DNA of 11,267 bases from Alphaproteobacteria bacterium (GTDB lineage Bacteria; Pseudomonadota; Alphaproteobacteria; Sphingomonadales; Sphingomonadaceae), in the NCBI GenBank assembly GCA_016650315.1, contig JAENVZ010000197.1, positions 1-11,267 of the forward strand. Direction: 5' to 3'. Positions 1 to 7,571 of the stretch are shown here, one piece after another. Position 1 is the first letter of the stretch. Every line of letters begins with the position of its first letter. Position numbers and translations under genes: made by a program. The notes under the pieces are model-generated. The model ran no database searches, was not told where the DNA came from, and worked only from the letters and a program-made list of their open reading frames with translations.

Positions 1-2
1 CC

Positions 3-1328
3 GCCAGCGATGCTGGCTATATCGCTGACAAGGCGATGTGGCTGCGTGATCAGGGCAATAGCTGGGCTGCGCGCGACTTGCTGGCCAAACGGGCCGCTGT
101 GGCGATCCCGCCGGCGAACCCTGAAAAATGGTATGAGGCACTGCTGACCAATGCACGCGCAGCCGCCAATGATCATCAATGGTCGATCGCCTATGCCATC
201 GCCAGCCGTGTCGATGACGCCTATGCGCCGGGCACCGATATCCGCGATCAGCCGATTGGCGAGCGCGACGATTATACCAGCCTTGTCTGGCTGGCGGGGA
301 CCACCGCTTATTACGAACTCAAGCGTCCGCAGGATGCCGCAGCCATGTTCCGGCGCTATGCCGAAGCCGCGCGGTCGCCCCAGACCATATCCAAGGGCTA
401 TTACTGGGCCGGACGCGCCTCGCAGGATGCTGGCGATGCCACGCAGGCAAACATATGGCTGGAGCGGGCAAGCACCCACGCCGATCAATTCTACGGTCAA
501 TTGGCGCTCGAACGGCTGGGCCGCGATATTCCCGTCCCCGCTGCCGTCCTGCCAGTGCAGGTGACGGATGAGGAACGCGCCGCCTTTTACAATCGCGGCG
601 TCGTCCAGGCCGCACGGGTTCTGGGTCGGCTGGGCCAATGGCAGGATCAGAGCAAATTTGTCCGCGCCATCGCCAATAACGCCTCTACGCCCGCCGATCA
701 CCGGTTGGCCGACGAATTGTCAAAGACCATCGGACGCCCCGACCTTGGCGTCATGGCCGGACGACGCGCCAATGCCAACGGGCAACTGGCTTATAGCGAA
801 GCTGGCTTCCCACGCATCTCCATCCCCAGCGGCTATCAGGCCGACTGGACGATGATCCACGCCATCGCGCGGCAGGAAAGCCAGTTTGACCGCCAAGCCG
901 TCAGCCATGCGGGCGCACGCGGTCTGATGCAGCTCATGCCCGGCACCGCCCGCGAAACGGCGGGAAAGATTGGCCTGTCCTACGATCCTTCCGCCCTGAC
1001 ACAAGACCCCGGCTATAATATTCAGCTTGGCAGCAGCTATTTCCGGTCGATGCTGCGCTATTATGGCGGCTGCTATCCTCTGGCGGTCGCCGCATACAAT
1101 GCCGGCCCCGGCAATGTGAACAAATGGATCGCGGCCAATGGCGACCCGCGCCTGCCCAGCGTCGACATGCTCTGGTGGATTGAGAATATTCCAATCTACG
1201 AGACCAAGAATTATGTCCAGCGCGTGCTGGAAAACGCCGTCGTTTACGACCTTCTCAATCCCGGTCCGGCGCGGGCGCTGTTAAAGGCGCCGCTCAGCCG
1301 CTATCTCGGCAAGAACCAGCCGGGTTGA
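3..1328 (+). CDS. slt: Soluble lytic murein transglycosylase, Slt family (5' end cut by window)
   Basis: Periplasmic enzyme that cleaves the MurNAc-GlcNAc bond of peptidoglycan, leaving 1,6-anhydro-MurNAc ends. The reading frame is open from the left edge, so the signal peptide and start lie outside; the ATG at position 36 is internal, because the residues before it (ASDAGYIADKA) continue the helical superhelix. The first ~250 visible residues are Ala-rich helical repeats, as in the Slt70 U/L domains. The C-terminal catalytic domain shows the family 1 motifs: ARQESQFD with the presumed catalytic Glu encoded at 876-878, then GLMQLMPGTA, the AYNAGPGNV motif, and a final IPIYETKNYVQRVLEN block. 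The stop codon TGA (1326-1328) overlaps the TTG start of greB, so the two are probably co-transcribed. The family call is firm; which paralogue it is cannot be decided from a partial sequence. Confidence 0.93.
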   Translation, partial: ASDAGYIADKAMWLRDQGNSWAARDLLAKRAAVAIPPANPEKWYEALLTNARAAANDHQWSIAYAIASRVDDAYAPGTDIRDQPIGERDDYTSLVWLAGTTAYYELKRPQDAAAMFRRYAEAARSPQTISKGYYWAGRASQDAGDATQANIWLERASTHADQFYGQLALERLGRDIPVPAAVLPVQVTDEERAAFYNRGVVQAARVLGRLGQWQDQSKFVRAIANNASTPADHRLADELSKTIGRPDLGVMAGRRANANGQLAYSEAGFPRISIPSGYQADWTMIHAIARQESQFDRQAVSHAGARGLMQLMPGTARETAGKIGLSYDPSALTQDPGYNIQLGSSYFRSMLRYYGGCYPLAVAAYNAGPGNVNKWIAANGDPRLPSVDMLWWIENIPIYETKNYVQRVLENAVVYDLLNPGPARALLKAPLSRYLGKNQPG

Positions 1329-1807
1329 ACAATCCTCCCAATTATATAAGCTCTGCCGGCTTTGCCGCGCTGCGCGCCGAATATGAGCATCTGTTCGCCG
1401 TCGAACGCCCCCAGATCGTCGAAATCGTAAGCTGGGCAGCGGGCAATGGCGACCGCAGCGAAAATGGCGACTATCTCTATGGCCGCAAACGAATGCGAGA
1501 AATCGACGGACAATTGCGGCGATTGTCGAAAAAAATGAAGGACGCCAAGGTCATTGATCCGGCGCAACAGCCCGACAAGAGCCGCGCCTATTTCGGCGCA
1601 ACCGTCACAATTGCCGACGAAGATGACAATCAACGCATAGTCACGCTGGTCGGCGATGATGAGGCGGATGCGTCAGCGGGACGGATCGGCTGGAATGCTC
1701 CATTATCGCGGGCCTTGCGTGGCGCGACCATCGGGGATTTGCGAAAGGTAACGCTGCCCGTGGGCGAGAAGGAATATGAGGTTTTGGCTATTCGTTATCC
1801 GGGCTGA
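1325..1807 (+). CDS. greB: Transcription elongation factor GreB
   Basis: Binds the RNA polymerase secondary channel and stimulates cleavage of backtracked transcripts. The product is 160 residues, the normal GreB length (~158). The N-terminal coiled coil carries the acidic tip in WAAGNGDRSENGDYLYGRKRMREID, which matches the GreB version (WAA.LGDRSENADYQY) better than GreA; the C-terminal FKBP-like half includes YFGATVTIADEDD and SRALRGATIGDLRKVTLPVGEKEYEVLAI. The start is taken as TTG at 1325, because no in-frame ATG or GTG lies upstream of the conserved NYIS..GF..LR..Y segment that opens the protein. This TTG shares TTGA with the slt stop, and no clear Shine-Dalgarno sequence precedes it, so translation may rely on coupling to slt. 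It converges on ppk2 across a palindromic repeat. Confidence 0.92.
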   Translation: MNNPPNYISSAGFAALRAEYEHLFAVERPQIVEIVSWAAGNGDRSENGDYLYGRKRMREIDGQLRRLSKKMKDAKVIDPAQQPDKSRAYFGATVTIADEDDNQRIVTLVGDDEADASAGRIGWNAPLSRALRGATIGDLRKVTLPVGEKEYEVLAIRYPG

Positions 1808-1856
1808 ATGGCCGGACATGGGTCATTTTTTGCCCTTCAGTGCCAATATGCTTTGT

Positions 1857-1930
1857 GTTCCTGCGAAAGCAGGAACCCAGAGAAACCTGGGGCGGCGCTT
1901 ATGGCTCTGGACTCCTGCTTTCGCAGGAGT
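1857..1930. repeat. Palindromic intergenic repeat between greB and ppk2
   Basis: The outer inverted repeat has 24-nt arms at 1859-1882 and 1905-1928, matching at 22 of 24 positions, with a 22-nt loop. Each arm also contains its own hairpin: 1857-1876 is an 8-bp perfect stem around a GAAA tetraloop, and 1911-1930 is an 8-bp perfect stem whose loop reads GAAA on the minus strand. The sequence can therefore form one long cruciform or two small GNRA-capped hairpins, one for each convergent transcript. Similar TCCTGCGAAAGCAGGA-type palindromes are, to my knowledge, dispersed in sphingomonad genomes; that is recollection, not something the window proves. It lies just after the greB stop and before the ppk2 stop, so it could serve as a bidirectional terminator or 3'-end protector. 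No U-tract follows either hairpin, so classical intrinsic termination is not obvious. Confidence 0.85.
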
Positions 1931-1995
1931 ACGCTCTGCTTCAACGTCCGCTCACCACCCCATAGCGGCCATTATAGACGAACTTACCCTCTTCC

Positions 1996-2775
1996 CTAAC
2001 CCTTATACCCGAACGCTTTCTTCGCCAGCTTCACGACTTCGGGATCAGCGTCGGGCATCTCCATTGGCACCGCTGCCTCCAGCCGGTCGGCGACAAAGGT
2101 CAAGGCGGCAATGCGGGCGGCTTTCTTGTTGTTGCCGTCGATCACATGCCACGGCGCCCAGCGTGTGTCGGTTTGGCGGAACATATCGTGCATCGCACTT
2201 AGATAATCGTCGCGGCGCGCACGGTTGCGATAATCCTCCGGTTCCGTTTTCCAGCGTTTCCACGGGGTGTCGAGACGTTGAGCCAGACGTTCGTCCTGCT
2301 CCTTCTGCGTCACATGGACGAACAGCTTGACGATGTTGGTCCCGCTGTCGATCTGTTGCGCCTCGAATTCATTGATTTCATCGTAAGCGCGTTTCCATTC
2401 ATGCTCCTCACAGAAGCATTCGACGCGTTCGACCAAAACGCGGCCATACCAGCTACGATCGAAGATGTTGATGTCTTGCGATGCAGGCAATTTCTGCCAG
2501 AAACGCCAGAGGAAATGGCGGTCCTTTTCCTCTTGGCTCGGCGCTGAAATCGGCCAGACCTCAAAATAGCGCGGGTCCCAGTCGGCCACCATGCGGCGGA
2601 TGATGCCGCCCTTGCCTGCGGCATCCCATCCTTCCAGCACGACCATGCTGCGGCGACGATGAACGATATGGGCAACCTCTATGCGCGCAAGGCGGTGCTG
2701 AAGCGCTTTCAGATCCGCGTCATAGTCGCCGTCATATTTCTTGCCGCTTTCAAAATCGTGCAGATTTATGGTCAT
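1996..2775 (-). CDS. ppk2: Single-domain polyphosphate kinase 2 (PPK2 family)
   Basis: Cytoplasmic P-loop enzyme that transfers phosphate between polyphosphate and nucleotides. With the ATG at 2775 the protein has 259 residues. Walker A is EGWDAAGKG (48-56), Walker B is in FDRSWYGRVLVERVE (105-119), and the Arg/Lys-rich lid runs about 160-190 with DERLAQRLDTPWKRWKT and YRNRARRDDY. The DRSWYGRVLVERVE and TPWKRWKT wording resembles the polyphosphate:AMP phosphotransferase (class II) branch more than class I, so NMP-to-NDP phosphorylation is my guess, with low certainty. An in-frame start at 2883 exists but would translate through the palindromic repeat at 2797-2909 and add 36 residues with no family resemblance, so 2775 is preferred. 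No strong ribosome binding site is seen. It lies 149 nt downstream of aspS on the same strand and may be read from aspS or from its own promoter. Confidence 0.92.
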   Translation of the reverse strand: MTINLHDFESGKKYDGDYDADLKALQHRLARIEVAHIVHRRRSMVVLEGWDAAGKGGIIRRMVADWDPRYFEVWPISAPSQEEKDRHFLWRFWQKLPASQDINIFDRSWYGRVLVERVECFCEEHEWKRAYDEINEFEAQQIDSGTNIVKLFVHVTQKEQDERLAQRLDTPWKRWKTEPEDYRNRARRDDYLSAMHDMFRQTDTRWAPWHVIDGNNKKAARIAALTFVADRLEAAVPMEMPDADPEVVKLAKKAFGYKG

Positions 2776-2796
2776 AGCCAGACACTCAATCCCATT

Positions 2797-2909
2797 CCGT
2801 TTGTGTCGAATAGGGATCGAGCATGTCGAGATCCCGTATCGAGACATTAGCGCCACCAGCTTCTCGATACGCCGTCTCGACACGCTCGACGACTACTCGA
2901 AGCAAACGG
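2797..2909. repeat. Large imperfect palindromic repeat between aspS and ppk2
   Basis: Two 48-nt arms, 2797-2844 and 2862-2909, are inverted copies matching at 38 of 48 positions with no gaps, around a 17-nt loop. The innermost 10 bp (2835-2844 with 2862-2871) pair perfectly, and TCGAG/CTCGA words recur along both arms. A smaller alternative stem, GGGATC/GATCCC (2813-2818 with 2830-2835), sits inside the left arm. TCTCGATACG...CTCGA palindromes of this type are, as I recall, dispersed in sphingomonads and some other GC-rich proteobacteria. The element starts 15 nt after the aspS stop codon and ends about 21 nt before the ppk2 start, so it could end or stabilise aspS mRNA and must influence ppk2 expression. 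It is unrelated in sequence to the repeat at 1857-1930. Confidence 0.85.
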
Positions 2910-2924
2910 GAAAAGACGGCTCGC

Positions 2925-4703
2925 CTAACCCTTTTGCGGTTCTACTATACGAATATTAAGTTCGCGTAGCTGTTTTGCCGAAACCAGGCCGGGCGCGCCC
3001 ATCATCAGATCTTCGGCTTTCTGATTCATCGGGAACAGCACGACTTCGCGGATATTAGGCTCGTCGGCCAGCAGCATCACCATGCGATCCACACCCGGCG
3101 CAGAGCCGCCGTGGGGCGGCGCGCCATATTTGAAGGCGTTGAGCATACCGGAGAAATTCGCTTCCACATCTTCTTTCGAATAGCCCGCGATTTCAAAAGC
3201 CTTGTACATGATTTCCGGCTTGTGGTTCCGAATTGCGCCGGACGACAATTCAACCCCGTTGCAAACGATGTCGTACTGCCACGCAAGGATGTCGAGCGGG
3301 TCCATGGTTTCCAGCGCTTCCATCTCGCCCTGCGGCATGGAGAAGGGGTTGTGGGAAAAATCGACCTTCTTGTTCTCTTCGTCATATTCGAACATCGGAA
3401 AATCGACGATCCAGCAGAATTTGAACACACCCTGTTCGATCAGGCCCAGCTCCTCGCCCGTGCGAGTGCGCGCCGCGCCAGCCAGCTTTGCGGCCTGCAA
3501 CTCCTTGCCCGCCGCAAAGAACACGCCGTCATTGGGACCAAGGCCCAGCGCGGCGATCAGCTTGGCGGTGGCTTCCTCACCATGATTCTTGGCGATGGGG
3601 CCACCGGGCACACCATCCTTGATATTGATATAGCCAAGGCCAGCATGTCCTTCGCTACGCGCCCAATTGTTCATGTCGTCGAAGAATTTGCGGCTGAGCG
3701 CCCCCGCGCCCGGTGCCGGGATGGCGCGGATGACGCCACCGCCTTCAACGATCCCCGCGAAAATGCCAAAGCCGCTGCCGACAAAATGATCGGTCACGTC
3801 AATGATCTCGATAGGATTGCGCAGGTCCGGCTTGTCGCTGCCATATTTCAGCATCGATTCACGATAGGGAATGCGCGGAAACGCCCCCTCGGTCACGCTC
3901 TTGCCGTTGGCAAACTCCTCGAACACACCGCCCAGCACCGGCTCAAGTGCCGCAAAAACATCGTCTTGCGTGACGAAGCTCATTTCCAGGTCGAGCTGAT
4001 AGAATTCGCCGGGTGACCGGTCGGCGCGGGCGTCCTCGTCGCGGAAACAGGGGGCGATCTGGAAATAACGATCGAAGCCCGCGACCATCAACAGTTGCTT
4101 GAACATCTGCGGCGCCTGCGGCAGCGCATAGAATTTGCCCGGATGCACGCGACTGGGCACCAGATAGTCCCGCGCGCCTTCGGGCGAGGATGCGGTCAGG
4201 ATCGGCGTCTGAAACTCGGTGAAGCCCTGCTCCACCATGCGGCGGCGGAGCGAGGCGATGACAGCGCTGCGTAACATGATGTTGGCGTGCACCCGTTCCC
4301 GCCGAAGGTCGAGGAAACGATAACGCAGACGAATATCCTCGGGATATTCCTGATCGCCCGCGACCGGCAGGGGCAGTTCCTGCGCAACCGATTGAACCGT
4401 GGCTTCATCGACGCGGATTTCGATGTCGCCGGTGGGAAGATTGGGGTTCACTGCCTCACTTGCGCGAGCAACGACCCGGCCCGTAACCGTAACGACGCTT
4501 TCATTGCGCAGCGATTCGATCACGGCAAATGCCGGACCATCGACCTCCGTCACAATCTGGACAATGCCATAATGATCGCGCAAATCGATAAAAACCAGAT
4601 CACCATGATCGCGCTTCTTGTGCACCCAGCCGGAAACCCGGACGGTCTCCCCAACATGACTAGCGCGCAATTCCGCGCATTTGTGGGTACGATAAACGTG
4701 CAT
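2925..4703 (-). CDS. aspS: Aspartate--tRNA ligase (probably non-discriminating, Asp/Asn)
   Basis: Class IIb synthetase that charges tRNA-Asp with aspartate. It is 592 residues, the usual bacterial length. Order of domains: N-terminal OB-fold anticodon-binding domain (1 to ~105), catalytic core with the flipping loop [16 protein letters not shown] (170-185) and motif 2 [25 protein letters not shown] (219-243), the bacterial GAD insert (~300-425), and motif 3 [13 protein letters not shown] (533-545). Residue H33 in KKRDHGDL aligns with the His that, in Pseudomonas-type enzymes, marks a non-discriminating AspRS, whereas E. coli has Leu there; such organisms finish Asn-tRNA with the GatCAB amidotransferase. 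The specificity is inference; the enzyme identity is firm. The ATG at 4703 fits the conserved YRTH..AELR opening. It is divergent from rnd. Confidence 0.97.
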   Translation of the reverse strand: MHVYRTHKCAELRASHVGETVRVSGWVHKKRDHGDLVFIDLRDHYGIVQIVTEVDGPAFAVIESLRNESVVTVTGRVVARASEAVNPNLPTGDIEIRVDEATVQSVAQELPLPVAGDQEYPEDIRLRYRFLDLRRERVHANIMLRSAVIASLRRRMVEQGFTEFQTPILTASSPEGARDYLVPSRVHPGKFYALPQAPQMFKQLLMVAGFDRYFQIAPCFRDEDARADRSPGEFYQLDLEMSFVTQDDVFAALEPVLGGVFEEFANGKSVTEGAFPRIPYRESMLKYGSDKPDLRNPIEIIDVTDHFVGSGFGIFAGIVEGGGVIRAIPAPGAGALSRKFFDDMNNWARSEGHAGLGYINIKDGVPGGPIAKNHGEEATAKLIAALGLGPNDGVFFAAGKELQAAKLAGAARTRTGEELGLIEQGVFKFCWIVDFPMFEYDEENKKVDFSHNPFSMPQGEMEALETMDPLDILAWQYDIVCNGVELSSGAIRNHKPEIMYKAFEIAGYSKEDVEANFSGMLNAFKYGAPPHGGSAPGVDRMVMLLADEPNIREVVLFPMNQKAEDLMMGAPGLVSAKQLRELNIRIVEPQKG

Positions 4704-4746
4704 AAAATAAATCTTTCCCGCTATGATCAGGGCTAAATCAAGAAAA

Positions 4747-4779
4747 CATGCAACAGGGGGAGGTCCGGGCCTTTGTCAA
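4747..4779 (-). promoter_or_regulatory. Candidate sigma70-type promoter for aspS
   Basis: On the minus strand a perfect TTGACA lies at 4779-4774. An acceptable -10 is not clear: CTGTTG follows at a 17-nt spacing and TTGCAT at about 20 nt, both weak matches. The placement, ~50-75 nt upstream of the aspS ATG in the divergent region, is right for a promoter. The same bases read TTGTCA on the plus strand toward rnd, but I see no good -10 for it. No riboswitch-like or T-box-like structure stands out in 4704-4861. Confidence 0.35.
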
Positions 4780-4861
4780 CCCGTTCTGGCCTGTTAAGGG
4801 CAGAATAGTTTGATAGATCCTACCCCCAAGGGGGCCAGCCAATAATAAGATCGAAGACCAT

Positions 4862-6031
4862 ATGCAAATCCATCCGTTGATTACCGACAGCAAAAGCCTG
4901 GCCGAACTGTGCGAGCGCATTTCAAAATCCGGATTCGTTGCCGTCGATACCGAGTTCATGCGCGAAAATACCTATTGGCCCGAACTGTGCCTGGTGCAGA
5001 TTGCCAACGACAAGGAAGCCGCCGCCATCGACCCAAAGGCGCATGGCCTGGACATGAAGCCGCTGCTCGACCTGCTGACCGAAAATGCCGACGTTCTGAA
5101 GGTATTTCATGCTGGTGGGCAGGATATAGAGATTGTTCACAACCTGACCGGCAAGACTCCCTTTCCCCTGTTCGACACGCAAATCGCGGCCATGGCATTG
5201 GGTCAGGGCGAACAGATCGGCTATTCCAATCTGGTCGATGCCTATTTGTCGATCAGTCTGGACAAGGGGGCACGCTTCACCGACTGGGCGCGGCGGCCGC
5301 TCGACAAGCGGCAAATTGACTATGCTATTGGCGATGTGACGCATTTGTCGATGATATTCCCGATGATGCTGGACGAATTGCGCAAGACCGGGCGCGGCAG
5401 TTGGCTTAATCAGGAAATGGAACGGATCGGCGACCCGTCCAATTATGTCACCCTCCCCGCCGAAGCATGGCATCGCGTCCGCATCGCCAGCCGCAAGCCT
5501 GATGTGCTTGGCCGGTTGAAGGCGCTTGCCGCCTGGCGCGAACAGGAGGCGCAGGACAAAAATCTGCCGCGCGGACGGATCATCAAGGATGAAACGATGG
5601 CCGACGTCGCCTCCCACCCGCCCCATACCCAAGAGGATTTAGGCAAGGTTCGCGGCCTTTCGGCAGCATGGAAAAGCAACGACATCGGCGCGCGGTTAAT
5701 GCATGCGTTAAGCGAGGCGCAGCCCCTGTCCAAGAATGAAATGCCCGAACGCGACCCCCGCAAACCGGGGCTTGGCAAGGAAGGCGCGCTGGTCGCGGAT
5801 CTATTGAAGCTGTTGCTCAAAATCCGGTCGCGGGAAATTAATGTCGCCTCCCGCCTGCTCGCCCGATCCGACGACATTGATATGCTGGCAGCAGGCGTGC
5901 GAGACGAACTGTCGATCCTGGAAGGATGGCGCTATGAACAATTTGGCCGCGACGCCGTCGATCTGGTCGAAGGACGAATGGCCTTTGCGGTTCAGGACGG
6001 CAAACTGCGCATGACGCGAACCGAAGGATAA
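4862..6031 (+). CDS. rnd: Ribonuclease D (3'-5' exoribonuclease)
   Basis: DEDDy-family exonuclease that trims tRNA precursors and other structured RNAs from the 3' end in the cytoplasm. The 389-residue product is close to E. coli RNase D (375). The catalytic acids are visible: D29 and E31 in AVDTEFMRENTYWPELCLVQI (Exo I), D88 in FHAGGQDIEIV (Exo II), and Y154 plus D158 in YAIGDVTHL (Exo III, the Tyr marking the DEDDy type). An HRDC domain follows at about 205-285, including KNLPRGRIIKDETMADVASHPP and the DLGKVRGL segment; a second helical region completes the C-terminus. The ATG at 4862 fits the family start; only a weak purine-rich stretch (AAGATCGAAGA) precedes it. It diverges from aspS and converges on ppx, with only 6 nt between the two stop codons and no room for a separate terminator. 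Confidence 0.96.
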   Translation: MQIHPLITDSKSLAELCERISKSGFVAVDTEFMRENTYWPELCLVQIANDKEAAAIDPKAHGLDMKPLLDLLTENADVLKVFHAGGQDIEIVHNLTGKTPFPLFDTQIAAMALGQGEQIGYSNLVDAYLSISLDKGARFTDWARRPLDKRQIDYAIGDVTHLSMIFPMMLDELRKTGRGSWLNQEMERIGDPSNYVTLPAEAWHRVRIASRKPDVLGRLKALAAWREQEAQDKNLPRGRIIKDETMADVASHPPHTQEDLGKVRGLSAAWKSNDIGARLMHALSEAQPLSKNEMPERDPRKPGLGKEGALVADLLKLLLKIRSREINVASRLLARSDDIDMLAAGVRDELSILEGWRYEQFGRDAVDLVEGRMAFAVQDGKLRMTRTEG

Positions 6032-6037
6032 TGCCGA

Positions 6038-7555
6038 TTATTTGACGGAAAACTTGCCATTCAAACCCATAGCACTGGCAAGTTGACGCAACCGGCGCTC
6101 CACCGCCTCCCCGAACAGTCCTTGATGGTGCTGTGCCAGCATCAGACGCAGGATACTGCCATCCCGCTCCAGTGCGCCTAATTCCAGCGGCCCTGCAACA
6201 CCACCGCTCAGGCGCTGGCCAAGACGGATTGCAAGGCCCCAACGGAGCGCCTGCATCAACGCTTCTGAAGACGCGAGGCCGCTCAGTTGTGGGGCAATCG
6301 TCGCCCCGCCCCCCAAATGGGAATAGAGCGCCTGGGCAAGCATTGCCCGTCCAGTCACGTCGATGCCCACCCAATTGCCATGCAGCGCGATTTCAAGGCC
6401 GCGTTCGGCACGGAATTCCGGGTTCGCGCGCCAACCGACATCGGCCAGCAGGCAAGCCGCGCGCCTGATTCTCTGCCGCTGCGGGCTATCATCATTGAAT
6501 ATCGGCGCGATCCACCGGTCGATCAGATCGCCATGCCCCGGAAAACGCCCCTGGCTTTCCCCCTCCATTGCTGCGGCGGTCAACAACGGATCAAGCGCCT
6601 TGGTTCTGAGCGGCAGGTCTTCAAACAACAGCCCCTCACGCAAACCGAATGCCGACACGACAAGGTTGGAACTGCCCAATTGCCGCACCATCGCCGACAA
6701 CAGCAGAGCAGCGTTGGACATCGTCGGAATCCGGCTGGGCGATAATGACGATATAGTCCGCAACCTCGCCTTGTCCATGCTGGCAAGCACACGGACCAGG
6801 CGTGCGGGCGTTTCCTTTGCCATGTCATAATGATGAATGACGGGCAGCGGAAATCCGGCCAGATGCATGTCCAGCCGCGCCAGCGCGCGCCAGGACCCAC
6901 CGACAAGATAGAAAGGCAGGCCGGGCATCACCCGGTCCCAGCCGGTCTTCTTCAGCAATTTTATGACCTGGCGCTCAAGAACTGCTGGTCCCTTCGCCCG
7001 AATGTCGGGAATCCGCAACACGCCAAGAGGTAACGACACCGATTCGCACACTTGTCCGTCCGACACGCGCACCAGTTCCAGACTGCCCCCGCCAAGATCG
7101 CCGACAATACCGTTCGCGTCGGGAATGGCCGACAACACGCCATAGGCCGCCGCTTGCGCCTCCTCCTCACCCGAAAGCAGGCGGATTTTCAGGCCCAGGG
7201 CTTCCGCGCGCCGAACGAATTCAGGGCCATTGCTAGCTTCGCGGACAGCTGCGGTCGCAACGCAACGCACATCATTGACGCCCATGTCGCGGCACAGATG
7301 ATGGAAGCGGGCGAGCGCGGAAAGCCCACGCCGCATTGCGCTTTCCTCCATCGCGCCGGTTTTCGTCAACGATGCGCCAAGGCCAGCCATGACTTTTTCG
7401 TTGAACAGGATGAAGGGAATGCGTGGCGGCCCGTCATAGACGACCAGACGCACACTGTTGGAACCAATGTCGATGATAGCCGTGCGGGCCGTCACGGCGG
7501 GCATCGGTTTGTTTGCCTGAAAATAGTTCAGCCGGCGGGCTATGGTTTGCGGCAC
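6038..7555 (-). CDS. ppx: Exopolyphosphatase, Ppx/GppA family
   Basis: Releases orthophosphate from the ends of polyphosphate; some family members also act on pppGpp. The product is 505 residues from the GTG at 7555. The ASKHA-fold motifs are present: the phosphate-1 loop IDIGSNSVRL (about 29-37), LSGEEEAQAAAYGV with the likely catalytic Glu near 131, and the phosphate-2 loop GDLGGGSLELV (152-162). The C-terminal ~190 residues are the helical domain usual for the long alphaproteobacterial Ppx. Three starts are possible: GTG 7567 (4-nt GTGA overlap with the ppk1 stop), GTG 7555, and ATG 7504. I prefer 7555 because a full GGAGGTGA Shine-Dalgarno sequence at 7571-7564 sits 8 nt upstream, whereas for 7567 it would overlap the start codon itself. 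It is last in the hdaA-ppk1-ppx unit. Exopolyphosphatase activity is supported by linkage to ppk1. Confidence 0.94.
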   Translation of the reverse strand: MPQTIARRLNYFQANKPMPAVTARTAIIDIGSNSVRLVVYDGPPRIPFILFNEKVMAGLGASLTKTGAMEESAMRRGLSALARFHHLCRDMGVNDVRCVATAAVREASNGPEFVRRAEALGLKIRLLSGEEEAQAAAYGVLSAIPDANGIVGDLGGGSLELVRVSDGQVCESVSLPLGVLRIPDIRAKGPAVLERQVIKLLKKTGWDRVMPGLPFYLVGGSWRALARLDMHLAGFPLPVIHHYDMAKETPARLVRVLASMDKARLRTISSLSPSRIPTMSNAALLLSAMVRQLGSSNLVVSAFGLREGLLFEDLPLRTKALDPLLTAAAMEGESQGRFPGHGDLIDRWIAPIFNDDSPQRQRIRRAACLLADVGWRANPEFRAERGLEIALHGNWVGIDVTGRAMLAQALYSHLGGGATIAPQLSGLASSEALMQALRWGLAIRLGQRLSGGVAGPLELGALERDGSILRLMLAQHHQGLFGEAVERRLRQLASAMGLNGKFSVK

Positions 7556-7563
7556 GGTCGGAC

Positions 7564-7571
7564 TCACCTCC
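7564..7571 (-). promoter_or_regulatory. Strong ribosome binding site for ppx, overlapping the ppk1 stop
   Basis: GGAGGTGA on the minus strand is complementary to the 16S rRNA anti-Shine-Dalgarno core over eight bases. Its last three bases are the TGA stop of ppk1, and it lies 8 nt before the GTG at 7555. It decides the ppx start and would let ribosomes finishing ppk1 reload at once on ppx. Confidence 0.65.

Noticed and set aside
1984..2005. Telomere-like GGGTTAGGG wording on the minus strand near the ppk2 stop
   Set aside because: Only a single short occurrence within the last ppk2 codons and the following bases; no tandem array.
1776..2330. Plus-strand open frames after greB (also one at 1808-1999)
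   Set aside because: They run through the palindromic repeat and antisense to ppk2; no start signal or family resemblance.
2776..2883. 36-residue N-terminal extension of PPK2
   Set aside because: It would be encoded largely by the palindromic repeat and has no counterpart in the family; the ATG at 2775 opens a normal PPK2 N-terminus.
3111..4016. Plus-strand open frame of 301 codons
   Set aside because: Antisense to the aspS catalytic and GAD regions, where the minus-strand motifs are unambiguous.
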